Shown here in pieces: positions 50,508 through 58,927 of a stretch of 64,000 nt of DNA. This DNA is from Nitratireductor aquimarinus. GTDB taxonomy: Bacteria > Pseudomonadota > Alphaproteobacteria > Rhizobiales > Rhizobiaceae. Positions within the stretch are counted from its first letter, which is position 1, and the number at the start of each line of letters is the position of its first letter. The notes beneath the pieces are model-generated. The model did not search any database. It was given only the letters and a program-made list of their open reading frames with translations, and was not told the origin of the DNA. Made by a program: the position numbers and the translations under genes. The stretch spans positions 1 to 64,000 of the forward strand of contig NZ_CP177240.1 of the NCBI RefSeq assembly GCF_046773475.1, given 5' to 3'.

Positions 50508-51791
50508 TTACATTGACGAAATCAGATCGTTTCCTCGTGCCAGAGCGACTGCGAACTCCGTTTCGGGCTGATATGCGCCGCCGGTCGTCCAGATCACACG
50601 CGTGATCTCCCTGTCGCTGTCCGGCACTTCTATCTCCCCCCCGAATTCGACAAGTGCAGCAAACCCCGAAGCGGCCGAAGGTTCAAGTCGCATCTTTTCA
50701 AGACGCCACATATGCGTGAGCCAGACCAGCAGGGATTCGTCGCTGACGGTGGCTATGCCTTCGACCATGTGCCGGGTCTCGCGGGCCACGAGCTGGGAAG
50801 CCTGCGCGACGGCCAGACCATCGGCGATTGTCCGGTTGTCCAGGCCGAAATCATAGACGCTGACCGGACGGTCCGTGCCGAGCGCCAGCTGCACCAGCAT
50901 GCAGGGCGATGCGACGGGCTCGACATAAATGCAGCGCACGGCGTCTCCAAAAACGCGTTTCAGACCAAATGTGACGCCACCGGGCGCGCCGCCCACACCG
51001 CATGGCAGATAGACATGCAGCGGGTGATCGGCGTCCACGGGGATGCCGGCCTCTTCAAGCTGGTCTGCAAGTTCGCGCGCGGCCGCTGCATAGCCCATGA
51101 ACAGCGTGATCGAGCGTTCATCATCGACAAAATGGCTGTCGGCCTGTCTGTCCGCCGCCTCGCGCGCGGCACACACGGCCTGCGAGAAATCGCTGCCATG
51201 CTCCACCACGCAGGCTCCAAGCGCGGTGAGCCGATCTTTCTTCCACTGCTTGGCGTCGTGCGACATGTGCACTTCGACGTCGAAACCGAGCCTGCACCCG
51301 GCCAGACCGACGCTGTAACCCAGATTGCCCGTCGAACCGACGAGAAGCCGGTGCCTGGCAAAGAACGCTTTCGCCTCCGGCGTCGCGAGCTTCGAAAGGT
51401 CGTCGCCATCCTCCACAAGTCCGGCTTCCCGGGCAATGTCGACGGCGTGTGTCAGTACCTCGAACACACCGCCGCGCGCCTTGATGCTGCCGGTGGTCTG
51501 CAGGGCGTAATCGCATTTTGCGAGAAGTCGCCCGCGTTTCAGCCCGATCATCCCGGCTATCCGGGGCAGTTCCCGCAGGTCCGAACGATTGCGGCCGCCA
51601 TCGGCCCTGGTTTCAGGAAACAGTTGCGCCAGAAGCGGGCCATACCATTCCCACGCGTCTTCGGCCTCTTTCACCATTTCGCCATCAAGCGAGCTTCGCG
51701 CCATCGCAGCGTCGACGGGGAGGACGTCCGGATTGCGCCACCATACCGGTGTGCCGTTCGGGAGACCGGGGGGCAAAGTCCCATCGTTCAT
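50508..51791 (-). CDS. dsdA: D-serine dehydratase
   Basis: This PLP enzyme, 427 residues from ATG 51791, converts D-serine to pyruvate and ammonia in the cytoplasm. The family motifs are AQLFPETRADGG, QTTGSIKARGGVFEVL with the PLP Lys (K104), VGSTGNLGYSVG, DDERSITLFMGYAAAA and the PLP phosphate loop CGVGGAPGG. An alternative ATG pair at 51809/51812 would add seven residues; AAAGG lies before the chosen start. No dsdC-type regulator is adjacent. Its position between two peptide importers points to use of D-serine released from peptides. Confidence 0.94.
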   Translation of the reverse strand: MNDGTLPPGLPNGTPVWWRNPDVLPVDAAMARSSLDGEMVKEAEDAWEWYGPLLAQLFPETRADGGRNRSDLRELPRIAGMIGLKRGRLLAKCDYALQTTGSIKARGGVFEVLTHAVDIAREAGLVEDGDDLSKLATPEAKAFFARHRLLVGSTGNLGYSVGLAGCRLGFDVEVHMSHDAKQWKKDRLTALGACVVEHGSDFSQAVCAAREAADRQADSHFVDDERSITLFMGYAAAARELADQLEEAGIPVDADHPLHVYLPCGVGGAPGGVTFGLKRVFGDAVRCIYVEPVASPCMLVQLALGTDRPVSVYDFGLDNRTIADGLAVAQASQLVARETRHMVEGIATVSDESLLVWLTHMWRLEKMRLEPSAASGFAALVEFGGEIEVPDSDREITRVIWTTGGAYQPETEFAVALARGNDLISSM

Positions 51792-51858
51792 GAGTTCTTG
51801 ACCTTTCATCATTTGTCACACGCGCCGCCGGCGAGCGTTGCTCTGCTTCCCCGGACAG

Positions 51859-52818
51859 TCAGGCCGCATGGCTTTCCGCGCGCACGAAATGCGTGTCGGA
51901 AATCCTGTGCATGGGCCGTTGCACGGGCGTGTAATCGGGAGGGCGTACGGCGCTTGGAATCTCATCGACCATCAGGGTGCGCCGTTCCGGCCGGCGGCGC
52001 GGATCGGCCACCGGAACCGAGCCCAGAAGCTTGCGGGTATAGGGGTGCTGCGGGTTTCCGAAGACGGAGCGCCTGTCGCCAATCTCGACGATCTCGCCGA
52101 GATACATCACCGCAACCCGGTGCGCCACGCGTTCCACCACCGCCATGTCGTGGCTGATGAACAGGAGCGAAATGCCGAGTTCCGCCTGCAGGTCCATCAA
52201 GAGATTGATCACCTGCGCCTGAATGGTCACGTCCAGCGACGCCACTGCTTCGTCCGCTATCAGGAGCTTTGGATCGAGGGCGAGCGCGCGCGCAATGCAG
52301 ATGCGCTGCCGCTGGCCTCCGGAAAAGGCGTGCGGATAGCGGTCGAGATGGGTTTCGTTCAGTTCCACCCGTTTCAGAAGTTCCGCTGCCTTCCTGCGCA
52401 TGTCTGCGCGGCACCCGCCCGCACCCTGCACCAGCATCGGGTCGATCAGCGCGCGGGCGATGGTCATGCGCGGGTTTAGCGAGGCGAACGGATCCTGAAA
52501 CACCATCTGCACGTGACGGCGAAATGACTGCAGCTTCTGCGATGATACGCCGACCGTCTCCTCGCCTTCAAAGCGGATGGAGCCGGAGACGGGGCGGTCG
52601 AGATGCATCACGGTGCGGGCGATGGTCGATTTCCCGCAGCCGGATTCTCCGACAAGCGCGAGGGTTTCGCCACGCGCGATGGAGAATGAAACATTCTCGA
52701 CTGCGTGAACGCGCCCGGTGACCCGGCCAAACAGGCCCGAGCGCAGGTCGAAGCGGGTAACGAGGTTCTCGACCTCCAGAAGCGGCCGGGCATCTTGGTT
52801 TTGCGAAGGCCCGGTCAT
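51859..52818 (-). CDS. Peptide ABC transporter ATPase, DppF type (importer 2)
   Basis: This 319-residue ATPase has Walker A GESGCGKST (about residue 58), FQDPFASLNPRM, FSGGQRQRICIARAL and Walker B LLIADEAVASLD. The Walker B region reads DEAVASLD, not the more common DEPTSALD. The C-terminus lacks the Cys-rich segment of the DppF at 44996-45949. It overlaps the DppD-type gene by ATGA. Because importer 1 already has its own ATPases, this pair probably serves the binding protein and permeases at 55011-58918. Confidence 0.92.
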   Translation of the reverse strand: MTGPSQNQDARPLLEVENLVTRFDLRSGLFGRVTGRVHAVENVSFSIARGETLALVGESGCGKSTIARTVMHLDRPVSGSIRFEGEETVGVSSQKLQSFRRHVQMVFQDPFASLNPRMTIARALIDPMLVQGAGGCRADMRRKAAELLKRVELNETHLDRYPHAFSGGQRQRICIARALALDPKLLIADEAVASLDVTIQAQVINLLMDLQAELGISLLFISHDMAVVERVAHRVAVMYLGEIVEIGDRRSVFGNPQHPYTRKLLGSVPVADPRRRPERRTLMVDEIPSAVRPPDYTPVQRPMHRISDTHFVRAESHAA

Positions 52819-53735
52819 GCGCCTGCTCCGGCATTGCGGTCCCGCGAGAACTCCACGAGCGGGAATTTGGCGGGCATGTCCGTTTCCGCCATGCTGCCAA
52901 GCTGTGGAACGGCGGCAATCAGCGCCTTGGTGTATTCATGCCGGGGCGCCTCGAAAATCGAGAAAACGTCGCCCTGTTCCACAAGCGCTCCATTGTACAT
53001 CACGCAGACGCGATCAGCGACTTCTGCGACGACGCCCATATCGTGCGTAATGAAGAGGGCGGACATGCCGATTTCCTCCTGAAGCGAACGCACCAGGTCG
53101 AGAATCTGGGCCTGAATGGTGACATCGAGCGCCGTGGTCGGCTCATCCAGGATGAGAAGCGACGGCTTGCAGGAGAGCGCCATGGCGATCATGACCCTCT
53201 GGCGCATGCCTCCGGAGAACTCGTGCGGGTATTGCTTCATCCGCCGCGCGGCATCGGGCACGCGAACGAGCTGCAGCGTTTTCAGCGCGATCTGTTCGGC
53301 CTTGCGCGTCGACTTTCCCTGATGCTGGACGATGGCCTCGCATATCTGCTCGCCGACGGTGAAGACCGGGTTGAGGCTGGACATCGGGTCCTGAAAGACG
53401 ATGGAGACATCCGCCCCGCGGACATCGATCATCTTGTCCAGCGGGATGCGCGTGATCTCCATGACCCGTCCCTCGCGTCCCCGCAGTCTGATCGAACCTT
53501 CGGTGATCGTGGCCCCGTCATGCTCCGTGAGGCGCATCAGGGTCATGGCCGTCACGGATTTCCCGCTGCCCGATTCCCCGACGAGGGCCAGCGTCTCGCC
53601 CCGGTCGATGTGGAACGAGACGCCGCGCACGACTTCGATCGGCGTCTTGCTTTGCGCCGCAAAGGCGATCCTGAGGTTCTCCACCTCCAGCACCCGTTCG
53701 GCCGGCATTGCCGGTTCGGCGTCAACATGGCTCAT
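52815..53735 (-). CDS. Peptide ABC transporter ATPase, DppD type (importer 2)
   Basis: This 306-residue ATPase has Walker A GESGSGKSVTAMTL (about residue 53), FQDPMSSLNPVFTVGEQI, FSGGMRQRVMIAMAL and Walker B LLILDEPTTALD. It is the first gene of the leftward run dppD2-dppF2-dsdA-dppA1-B1-C1-D1-F1. Its upstream region (53736-53899) contains the motif TTTTTTGCAT also found at the LysR promoter. Its C-terminal domain is short and lacks the Cys cluster. Confidence 0.92.
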   Translation of the reverse strand: MSHVDAEPAMPAERVLEVENLRIAFAAQSKTPIEVVRGVSFHIDRGETLALVGESGSGKSVTAMTLMRLTEHDGATITEGSIRLRGREGRVMEITRIPLDKMIDVRGADVSIVFQDPMSSLNPVFTVGEQICEAIVQHQGKSTRKAEQIALKTLQLVRVPDAARRMKQYPHEFSGGMRQRVMIAMALSCKPSLLILDEPTTALDVTIQAQILDLVRSLQEEIGMSALFITHDMGVVAEVADRVCVMYNGALVEQGDVFSIFEAPRHEYTKALIAAVPQLGSMAETDMPAKFPLVEFSRDRNAGAGA

Positions 53736-53879
53736 CTTTCCGCCACCTCCCCTGGACAGGTCGCATCGCGTGATCGAGGGACCGTTTTGGCCAGATCGGG
53801 AGGCGAAGAGCGGGGCTTGTCAAGAGAGCCGGAGACGGGCGCAGGCGGGAAAGTCAGGCTTTGTCAGTGTTTCCGGGCG

Positions 53880-53898
53880 TTATGTTTTTTTTGCATAA
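53880..53898. promoter_or_regulatory. Possible LysR-linked site upstream of peptide operon
   Basis: TTATG, nine bases, then CATAA forms an inverted repeat about 145-163 bp before the dppD2 start, and contains TTTTTTGCAT, shared with the site at 54879-54893. It directly follows the lysR stop. The 53736-53879 gap otherwise shows no gene. Confidence 0.35.
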
Positions 53899-53899
53899 A

Positions 53900-54880
53900 T
53901 CATTCTGCCGCAGCTGGCCCGGCCAAATCCTGCCTGTCAGCCGTCCGTCGTGTTTCCCATGGCGTGATTGCAGGCTCGATTCCGTGCCAGAATGTTTCGA
54001 GATGCGGGCTGCGTGAGCCCTGTCGCCGGAAAAGCCTCACCTCCATGTCGAGCTGAAGTTCCGGTCCGCCGATCTGGCAGAGTTCGCCGCGTTCGATGGC
54101 GTCCCTGACGCAGCACAGCGGCAGCCAGCCCAGGCCTTCGCCGGCCATCACCATGCGCTTGATGCCTTCGGAAATCGATGTCTCATACACGGTTGCCAGT
54201 GGTAGGGGGCGTTCCTGGCGCGCATGGATGAGCGAAACCAGCTTGCCCAGATAGCCATCGTTCCAGGAGTAGGCGAGATAGGGAATGCGGCTTTCCTGAT
54301 CGTGATCCAGTGAATAAAGCGGCCTGCTTTCCGCATCGAGTGCGGAGACAGGAACCAGCGGATCAATGCCGAGACACACGGATTCGAAAGGTCCGGCGGT
54401 CAGAACCGGCGGGCCCTCAGGGTGGCTGTAGACGATCGCGAAATCGCTCCTGCCCATGGCGAGGGCTTCGACGCACTCGTAAAAATCGGTCGCCTGCATG
54501 CTCACCGGCAGCAGTGATCTGGAGGCATCCGCGCCCTTGATCCATTCGGGGAAAAAGAACAGCGCGATTGTGTGCAGCGCGCTGAAAGAAACCGGGTTCT
54601 GGCGGGTGCCCGCCTGCTGCTGGCAATCGTTGCGCAAGCGGTATAGCTCGCGAACCAGTTCCTGGCAGCGCGGCAGGAAGAGTGTCCCGGCCTTTGTCAA
54701 CTGGACCGGATAGGTGCTTCTGTCGATGAGTTCCACGCCGACCCAGCGTTCCAGTGCCTTTATGCGGCGGCTGAAGGCCGGTTGAGAGATGTTTCGCGCT
54801 GCGGCTGCGGTCGAATAATTCCGCGACGCGACAATCTCAAGGAAGTCTTCCATCCAGATGAGTTCCAAGATGCTCTCCAT
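53900..54880 (-). CDS. LysR-family transcriptional regulator
   Basis: This 326-residue regulator has the N-terminal LysR HTH (about 8-65: MEDFLEIVASRNYSTAAAA, ISQPAFSRRIKALE, VQLTKAGTLFLP) and the PBP-like effector domain (SALHTIALFFFPEWIKG, DFAIVYSHPEG). ATG 54880 is chosen; the much longer frame runs over the divergent binding-protein gene. It is divergent from importer 2 and upstream of the leftward peptide operon, so it is the best candidate to control both arms of the block. Confidence 0.92.
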   Translation of the reverse strand: MESILELIWMEDFLEIVASRNYSTAAAARNISQPAFSRRIKALERWVGVELIDRSTYPVQLTKAGTLFLPRCQELVRELYRLRNDCQQQAGTRQNPVSFSALHTIALFFFPEWIKGADASRSLLPVSMQATDFYECVEALAMGRSDFAIVYSHPEGPPVLTAGPFESVCLGIDPLVPVSALDAESRPLYSLDHDQESRIPYLAYSWNDGYLGKLVSLIHARQERPLPLATVYETSISEGIKRMVMAGEGLGWLPLCCVRDAIERGELCQIGGPELQLDMEVRLFRRQGSRSPHLETFWHGIEPAITPWETRRTADRQDLAGPAAAE

Positions 54881-54893
54881 GCAGTTTTTGCAT
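54879..54893. promoter_or_regulatory. Candidate LysR binding site
   Basis: ATGCA, five bases, then TGCAT is a perfect inverted repeat (T-N11-A type) overlapping the lysR start codon, within the 130-bp divergent promoter region to the importer 2 gene. A second small repeat, ATAG-TTCAT-CTAT, lies at 54892-54904. Position suits autorepression. Confidence 0.5.
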
Positions 54894-55010
54894 AGTTCAT
54901 CTATAAAGAGTATTAGACAGCCTGCAAAGCTCCCCCTACCGTTTGCGCAAAAATAAGCCCGCCCAAAGGGCATACGGTTCAGCGCAGAATCTGAATTGAG
55001 GGGAAATCCA

Positions 55011-56936
55011 ATGCTCAAGAAAATCGCCCTGTTGGCCGCCTGTGCCGTGTTTGGCCCGGTCGGAATCGGCAATGCGCAGGTCAACAATCCCGGAACTCTG
55101 GTCTTTCTCTGGACTGACGGGATCCAGTCTCTCGACCCTGCCTATATCGGCAACACGCCGAGCACCTATGCTTCCTTGAACATGTACAATCGGCTTCTTG
55201 GCTATGACGGATCGAACATTTCCGAGTTCGTTCCTTCCATCGCCTCCAAGGTGCCATCGCTTGAAAATGGTCTGATCGAGACGGGTGAAGACGGTTCGGT
55301 TCGCTACACGTTTCCGATCCGCGAGGGGATCTATGCGCACAAGGTCGGCCTCAAAGGCGCCAACGGCAAGATCGAGTGGCGCTACTACGACGAATTGAAC
55401 GAGGAGGAGCGCGGGCGCATCGAGCCGGGTTACGGTGAGATCACCGCAGAAGATGTTCGCTACAGCTTCATGCGGGCGATCCTGCAGGGCGAATCCTGGA
55501 TGGCCAATGCCGTGACGGAAATGGTGACGGCGGGGACCTATCCCAATATCCGCGCCTGGGCGACGGCGCTCGCCGGTGTCGAGAACTTCGATGATCTGGA
55601 CGAGGCCGGCCTTGTCGCGGTGCATGATGCGCTTGCCGAGAAAATCACCGTCGAGGATGGCAAGCTCGTTCTCACGCTGGAGAAATCCTTTCCTGCCACG
55701 CTGGGCGTGATCGCCTTGCCCTACGCCACCTCGGTGATCGACAGGGAATGGGCTGTCGACCATGGAGCCTGGCCGGGCACGGCCGACAGCTGGGTGGAGT
55801 TCCACAAGCCGGACCTTGGCGAAAGCGCCCTGTTTGAACAGGTCAATGGCAGTGGCCCGTTCATGCTTGAAGAGTGGGATCAGGGTGAAAAGCGCCTCGT
55901 GATGAAGCGTTTCGAGGGCTATATGGATGGCCCGGCGCAGCTGGAGCGTGTTGTGCTGCGCTCCGTGCCGGAATGGACCACGCGACGCCTGCAGCTCGAA
56001 GCGGGTGACGCCGATGTGGTTGCAACGCCGGTCGAATTTCTCAAGGAGATGAAGACCCGCCCGGGCATCAAGGTTCGAGAGGGGCTGCAGAACATCTTCG
56101 GACGCAGCCTGTTCTTAATGTGGCCGGTTCAGGCCGATGGCAATCCGGCAATCGGCAGCGGCAAGCTGGATGGCGCAGGCATACCGCCGGACTTCTTCGG
56201 CGACATCGATGTGCGCAAGGGCTTCAACTACGCGCAGAACTACCAGCTTCTTCTCGAGCAGGTGAACCTCGGCAACACGGTGCAGCTGCGCGGCCCGACG
56301 GTTCGTGGCCTGATGGGCTATCGCGACGACAGTCCCGTCTACAGCTTTGATCCCGAGAAAGCCGAAGAGCATTTCCGCAAGGCCTTCGATGGCAAGCTGT
56401 GGGATGTCGGCTTTGAGATGACTGCGTACATGACGGAGGGCACGCAGTTGGCAAACGCAGCGCTTTCCGTTCTCCAGCAGAATCTGGCGCGCATCAATCC
56501 CAAGTTCCGCCTCAAGATCCAGGCGCTGCCCTGGGCCACGATCTCCGACCAGATCTACACGAACAACAATCCGAGCCTGCCCATGGCCTATATGGGCTGG
56601 GGGCCGGACTATTCGGATCCGGGTGGTCCGCTGGGCGCCGCCACCTACTATCTGGCCAGCACGGGTCTCGTTGCAGGGTTCAGCGGTGAGGGCTATCGCG
56701 AGCTGATGCGCAAGGAGTTCGACGGTCTGCTCGCAGAGGCGTGGGCGCTGAACGATCCTGACAAGCGCCGGCCAATCTACGAGCGGCTGCAGGAAATGAG
56801 CCATGAATATGCGACCACGCAGTTCCTGTGGGAGGACTACACGCATGTGGTCTCGCGCGACTGGGTGGATGGCTACGTGCACAACATGATGCTGTACGGC
56901 GCATGGGATTTCTACAAGGTCACCAAGTCTGAATAG
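55011..56936 (+). CDS. Large peptide-binding protein, SBP family 5 (importer 2)
   Basis: This 641-residue binding protein is larger than usual for family 5 (about 500-550) and close to the size of some murein-peptide or microcin-type receptors (about 600). It has a signal peptide (MLKKIALLAACAVFGPVGIGNAQV), the TDGIQSLDPAYIGNT start, GSGPFMLEEWDQGEKRLVMKR and RRLQLEAGDADV. GAGGGG precedes ATG 55011. It is first in importer 2, with a hairpin before the first permease. A muropeptide-like ligand fits the downstream enzymes but is not shown. Confidence 0.92.
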   Translation: MLKKIALLAACAVFGPVGIGNAQVNNPGTLVFLWTDGIQSLDPAYIGNTPSTYASLNMYNRLLGYDGSNISEFVPSIASKVPSLENGLIETGEDGSVRYTFPIREGIYAHKVGLKGANGKIEWRYYDELNEEERGRIEPGYGEITAEDVRYSFMRAILQGESWMANAVTEMVTAGTYPNIRAWATALAGVENFDDLDEAGLVAVHDALAEKITVEDGKLVLTLEKSFPATLGVIALPYATSVIDREWAVDHGAWPGTADSWVEFHKPDLGESALFEQVNGSGPFMLEEWDQGEKRLVMKRFEGYMDGPAQLERVVLRSVPEWTTRRLQLEAGDADVVATPVEFLKEMKTRPGIKVREGLQNIFGRSLFLMWPVQADGNPAIGSGKLDGAGIPPDFFGDIDVRKGFNYAQNYQLLLEQVNLGNTVQLRGPTVRGLMGYRDDSPVYSFDPEKAEEHFRKAFDGKLWDVGFEMTAYMTEGTQLANAALSVLQQNLARINPKFRLKIQALPWATISDQIYTNNNPSLPMAYMGWGPDYSDPGGPLGAATYYLASTGLVAGFSGEGYRELMRKEFDGLLAEAWALNDPDKRRPIYERLQEMSHEYATTQFLWEDYTHVVSRDWVDGYVHNMMLYGAWDFYKVTKSE

Positions 56937-56952
56937 ACGCCACGATCCATGA

Positions 56953-56977
56953 GCCTCCGCGCGCTCAGCGCGGAGGC
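56953..56977 (+). terminator. Intercistronic hairpin after importer 2 binding protein
   Basis: GCCTCCGCGC pairs with GCGCGGAGGC (ten perfect pairs, five-base loop) 16 bases after the binding-protein stop. It lies inside the longest permease frame, which is one reason to choose a later permease start. Confidence 0.65.
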
Positions 56978-57002
56978 CGCCCGGTTTCGCTCCCCCGAAG
57001 AC

Positions 57003-58049
57003 ATGGATGCCATGCTGTATTATCTCCTGCGCCGAGCGGTGTTCATTCCCGTGGTGCTGCTTGCTCTCACTCTGATGATCTTCTCCCTGCAGATGATGTT
57101 GTCGCCCGTGCAGCGGCTCGCCGCTTATGCGCCCGGGCCGGAATTTCTGAAGGGGGGCAGCGCACAGATCGCCGCTCTCATTGAGAAATACGGTCTCGAT
57201 GAGCCATTTCTCGTTCAGTACAAGGAATGGCTTGGCAATGTCCTGTCGGGCAATCTCGGCTGGTCGGAGACCGCGCGTGCGCCTGTGTCCGAGGCGCTGC
57301 TGGACCTGTTTCCGGCAACGGCGGAGCTGGTCTTCTTCGCCTTCATCCCCAGCCTGTTGGGGGCCATCTGGCTTGGCACCAAGGCCGGCGTTCACCTGAA
57401 CAAGGGCATCGACCACGCCATTCGCATCTTCACCATCATTGGCTGGTCGTTTCCGGTGTTCGTGTTCGGCCTGATGATGCTGCTGATCTTCTACGGCACG
57501 CTGAACTGGTTTCCGCCCGGCCGTCTCAGCCAGTGGGCGGAAGTGGTGGTGGCCGGCGACGCCTTCACCCGCTACACCGGTGTGAACACGCTGGATGCGC
57601 TGCTCAACGGCAATATGGCGGTGTTCTTCGACGCTATACGGCATCTGATCGCGCCGGTCATCACGCTGACCTATGTCAACCTCGCCAGCATGACGCGGGT
57701 GATGCGCACCAGCATGCTGGAGACCCTGCGACAGGACTATATCCGCACGGCGCGCGCCAAGGGGCTTCCCGAAAAGGTCGTTCAAAACAAGCATGGGCGC
57801 AGCAATGCGATGCTGCCCGTGGTCACCATCGCCGGCATGGAGCTGGCCTACATGATGGGGGGCGTCGTGATCACTGAAACGATCTTCGACTATCATGGCA
57901 TTGGCAGGTTTGCCGCCGATGCCGCGTCCAATCTGGATTTTCCCGGCGTGCTCGGCTTCGCGCTCTATTTTGCGCTCGTTCTGGTCGTCATCAATCTGGT
58001 CGTGGACCTGCTCTATCCGCTGCTCGATCCGAGGGTGAAGCTGGCATGA
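57003..58049 (+). CDS. Peptide ABC permease, DppB type (importer 2)
   Basis: This permease has about six spans, a usual N-terminus MLYYLLRRAVFIPVVLLALT, LSGNLGWSETARAPVSEALL and the loop LRQDYIRTARAKGLPEKVV. ATG 57003 (348 residues) is reported; ATG 57012 is equally plausible and ATG 56949 less so because of the hairpin. An unusual insertion, FPPGRLSQWAEVVVAGDAF, lies in the central periplasmic loop. It overlaps the DppC-type gene by ATGA. Confidence 0.9.
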   Translation: MDAMLYYLLRRAVFIPVVLLALTLMIFSLQMMLSPVQRLAAYAPGPEFLKGGSAQIAALIEKYGLDEPFLVQYKEWLGNVLSGNLGWSETARAPVSEALLDLFPATAELVFFAFIPSLLGAIWLGTKAGVHLNKGIDHAIRIFTIIGWSFPVFVFGLMMLLIFYGTLNWFPPGRLSQWAEVVVAGDAFTRYTGVNTLDALLNGNMAVFFDAIRHLIAPVITLTYVNLASMTRVMRTSMLETLRQDYIRTARAKGLPEKVVQNKHGRSNAMLPVVTIAGMELAYMMGGVVITETIFDYHGIGRFAADAASNLDFPGVLGFALYFALVLVVINLVVDLLYPLLDPRVKLA

Positions 58050-58918
58050 CCGTGCTCCGTTATCTCCTGCGCAATCCGCTTTCAATGTTCGGCATGGTTC
58101 TGTTGGTCGGCTTTGTCGTGGTGGCGCTCTTTGCGCCGCTCCTGGCGGTTCCCGAACCCTATCAGATCAGCCCTTACGACACGCCGCGCGCCGGCTTCTG
58201 GGCGCAGCCGCAGCCACCCTCCGACGAACATCCGTTCGGCACGACGCAGGGCCAGTTCGATATCTATTACGGCCTGGTCTGGGGCACCCGTACGGCTTTC
58301 AAGATCGGCCTTGGCGTCGTTCTCATTTCCGTTTTCGTCGGTGTGCTCATCGGTTCTGTCTCCGCGTTCTACGGCGGTCTGGTCGATGAAGTGCTGATGC
58401 GCATCGTCGACGTCTTCATGGCCGTTCCCATTCTCATCGCTGCAATGGTGCTCACGGCGCTGCTCGGCAAGGGGCTGGTGCCCATGATCATCGCGCTGAG
58501 CGCGTTTGGCTGGATGAATTATGCGCGTGTCGTGCGAAGCGAAATCCTTCGCGTGAAGGAGATGGATTTCGTGCATGCGGCGCGTGCCTATGGCACGAGC
58601 GACAGGCGTCTTATCCTCCAGCACATTCTTCCCAACACCTTCTTCCCGGTTCTGGTTCTGGCAACCATGGCGACCGGCTCCATGGTTCTGGCCGCCTCGG
58701 CGCTCAGCTTTCTCGGGGTCGGAACGGAAGAGGGCTATGCGGACTGGGGCCAGTTCATCGCCTATTCGCGCAACTGGATCGTTGGGCAGGGCGATAACCC
58801 CTTTGCCTATTGGTACACGCTGTTTTTCCCGGGCATGGCGATCTTCCTCTTCGTTCTCTCCTGGAACCTGGTCGGAGACGCATTGCGCGACATTCTCGAT
58901 CCGCGGATCGCAAAATAG
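58046..58918 (+). CDS. Peptide ABC permease, DppC type (importer 2)
   Basis: This 290-residue permease has the N-terminal RYLLRNPLSMFGMVLLVGFV, the conserved HPFGTTQGQFDIYYGLVWGTR and MDFVHAARAYGTSDRRLILQHILPN. It completes importer 2 with the ATPases at 51859-53735. It is followed after nine bases by the hydrolase gene, so the hydrolase is probably co-expressed. Confidence 0.94.
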   Translation: MTVLRYLLRNPLSMFGMVLLVGFVVVALFAPLLAVPEPYQISPYDTPRAGFWAQPQPPSDEHPFGTTQGQFDIYYGLVWGTRTAFKIGLGVVLISVFVGVLIGSVSAFYGGLVDEVLMRIVDVFMAVPILIAAMVLTALLGKGLVPMIIALSAFGWMNYARVVRSEILRVKEMDFVHAARAYGTSDRRLILQHILPNTFFPVLVLATMATGSMVLAASALSFLGVGTEEGYADWGQFIAYSRNWIVGQGDNPFAYWYTLFFPGMAIFLFVLSWNLVGDALRDILDPRIAK

Positions 58919-58927
58919 GGGGCAATC

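Noticed and set aside
56115..58085. A 656-codon minus-strand frame
   Set aside because: It is the antisense shadow of the importer 2 binding-protein and permease genes, with Gln/His/Arg-rich sequence and no domain.
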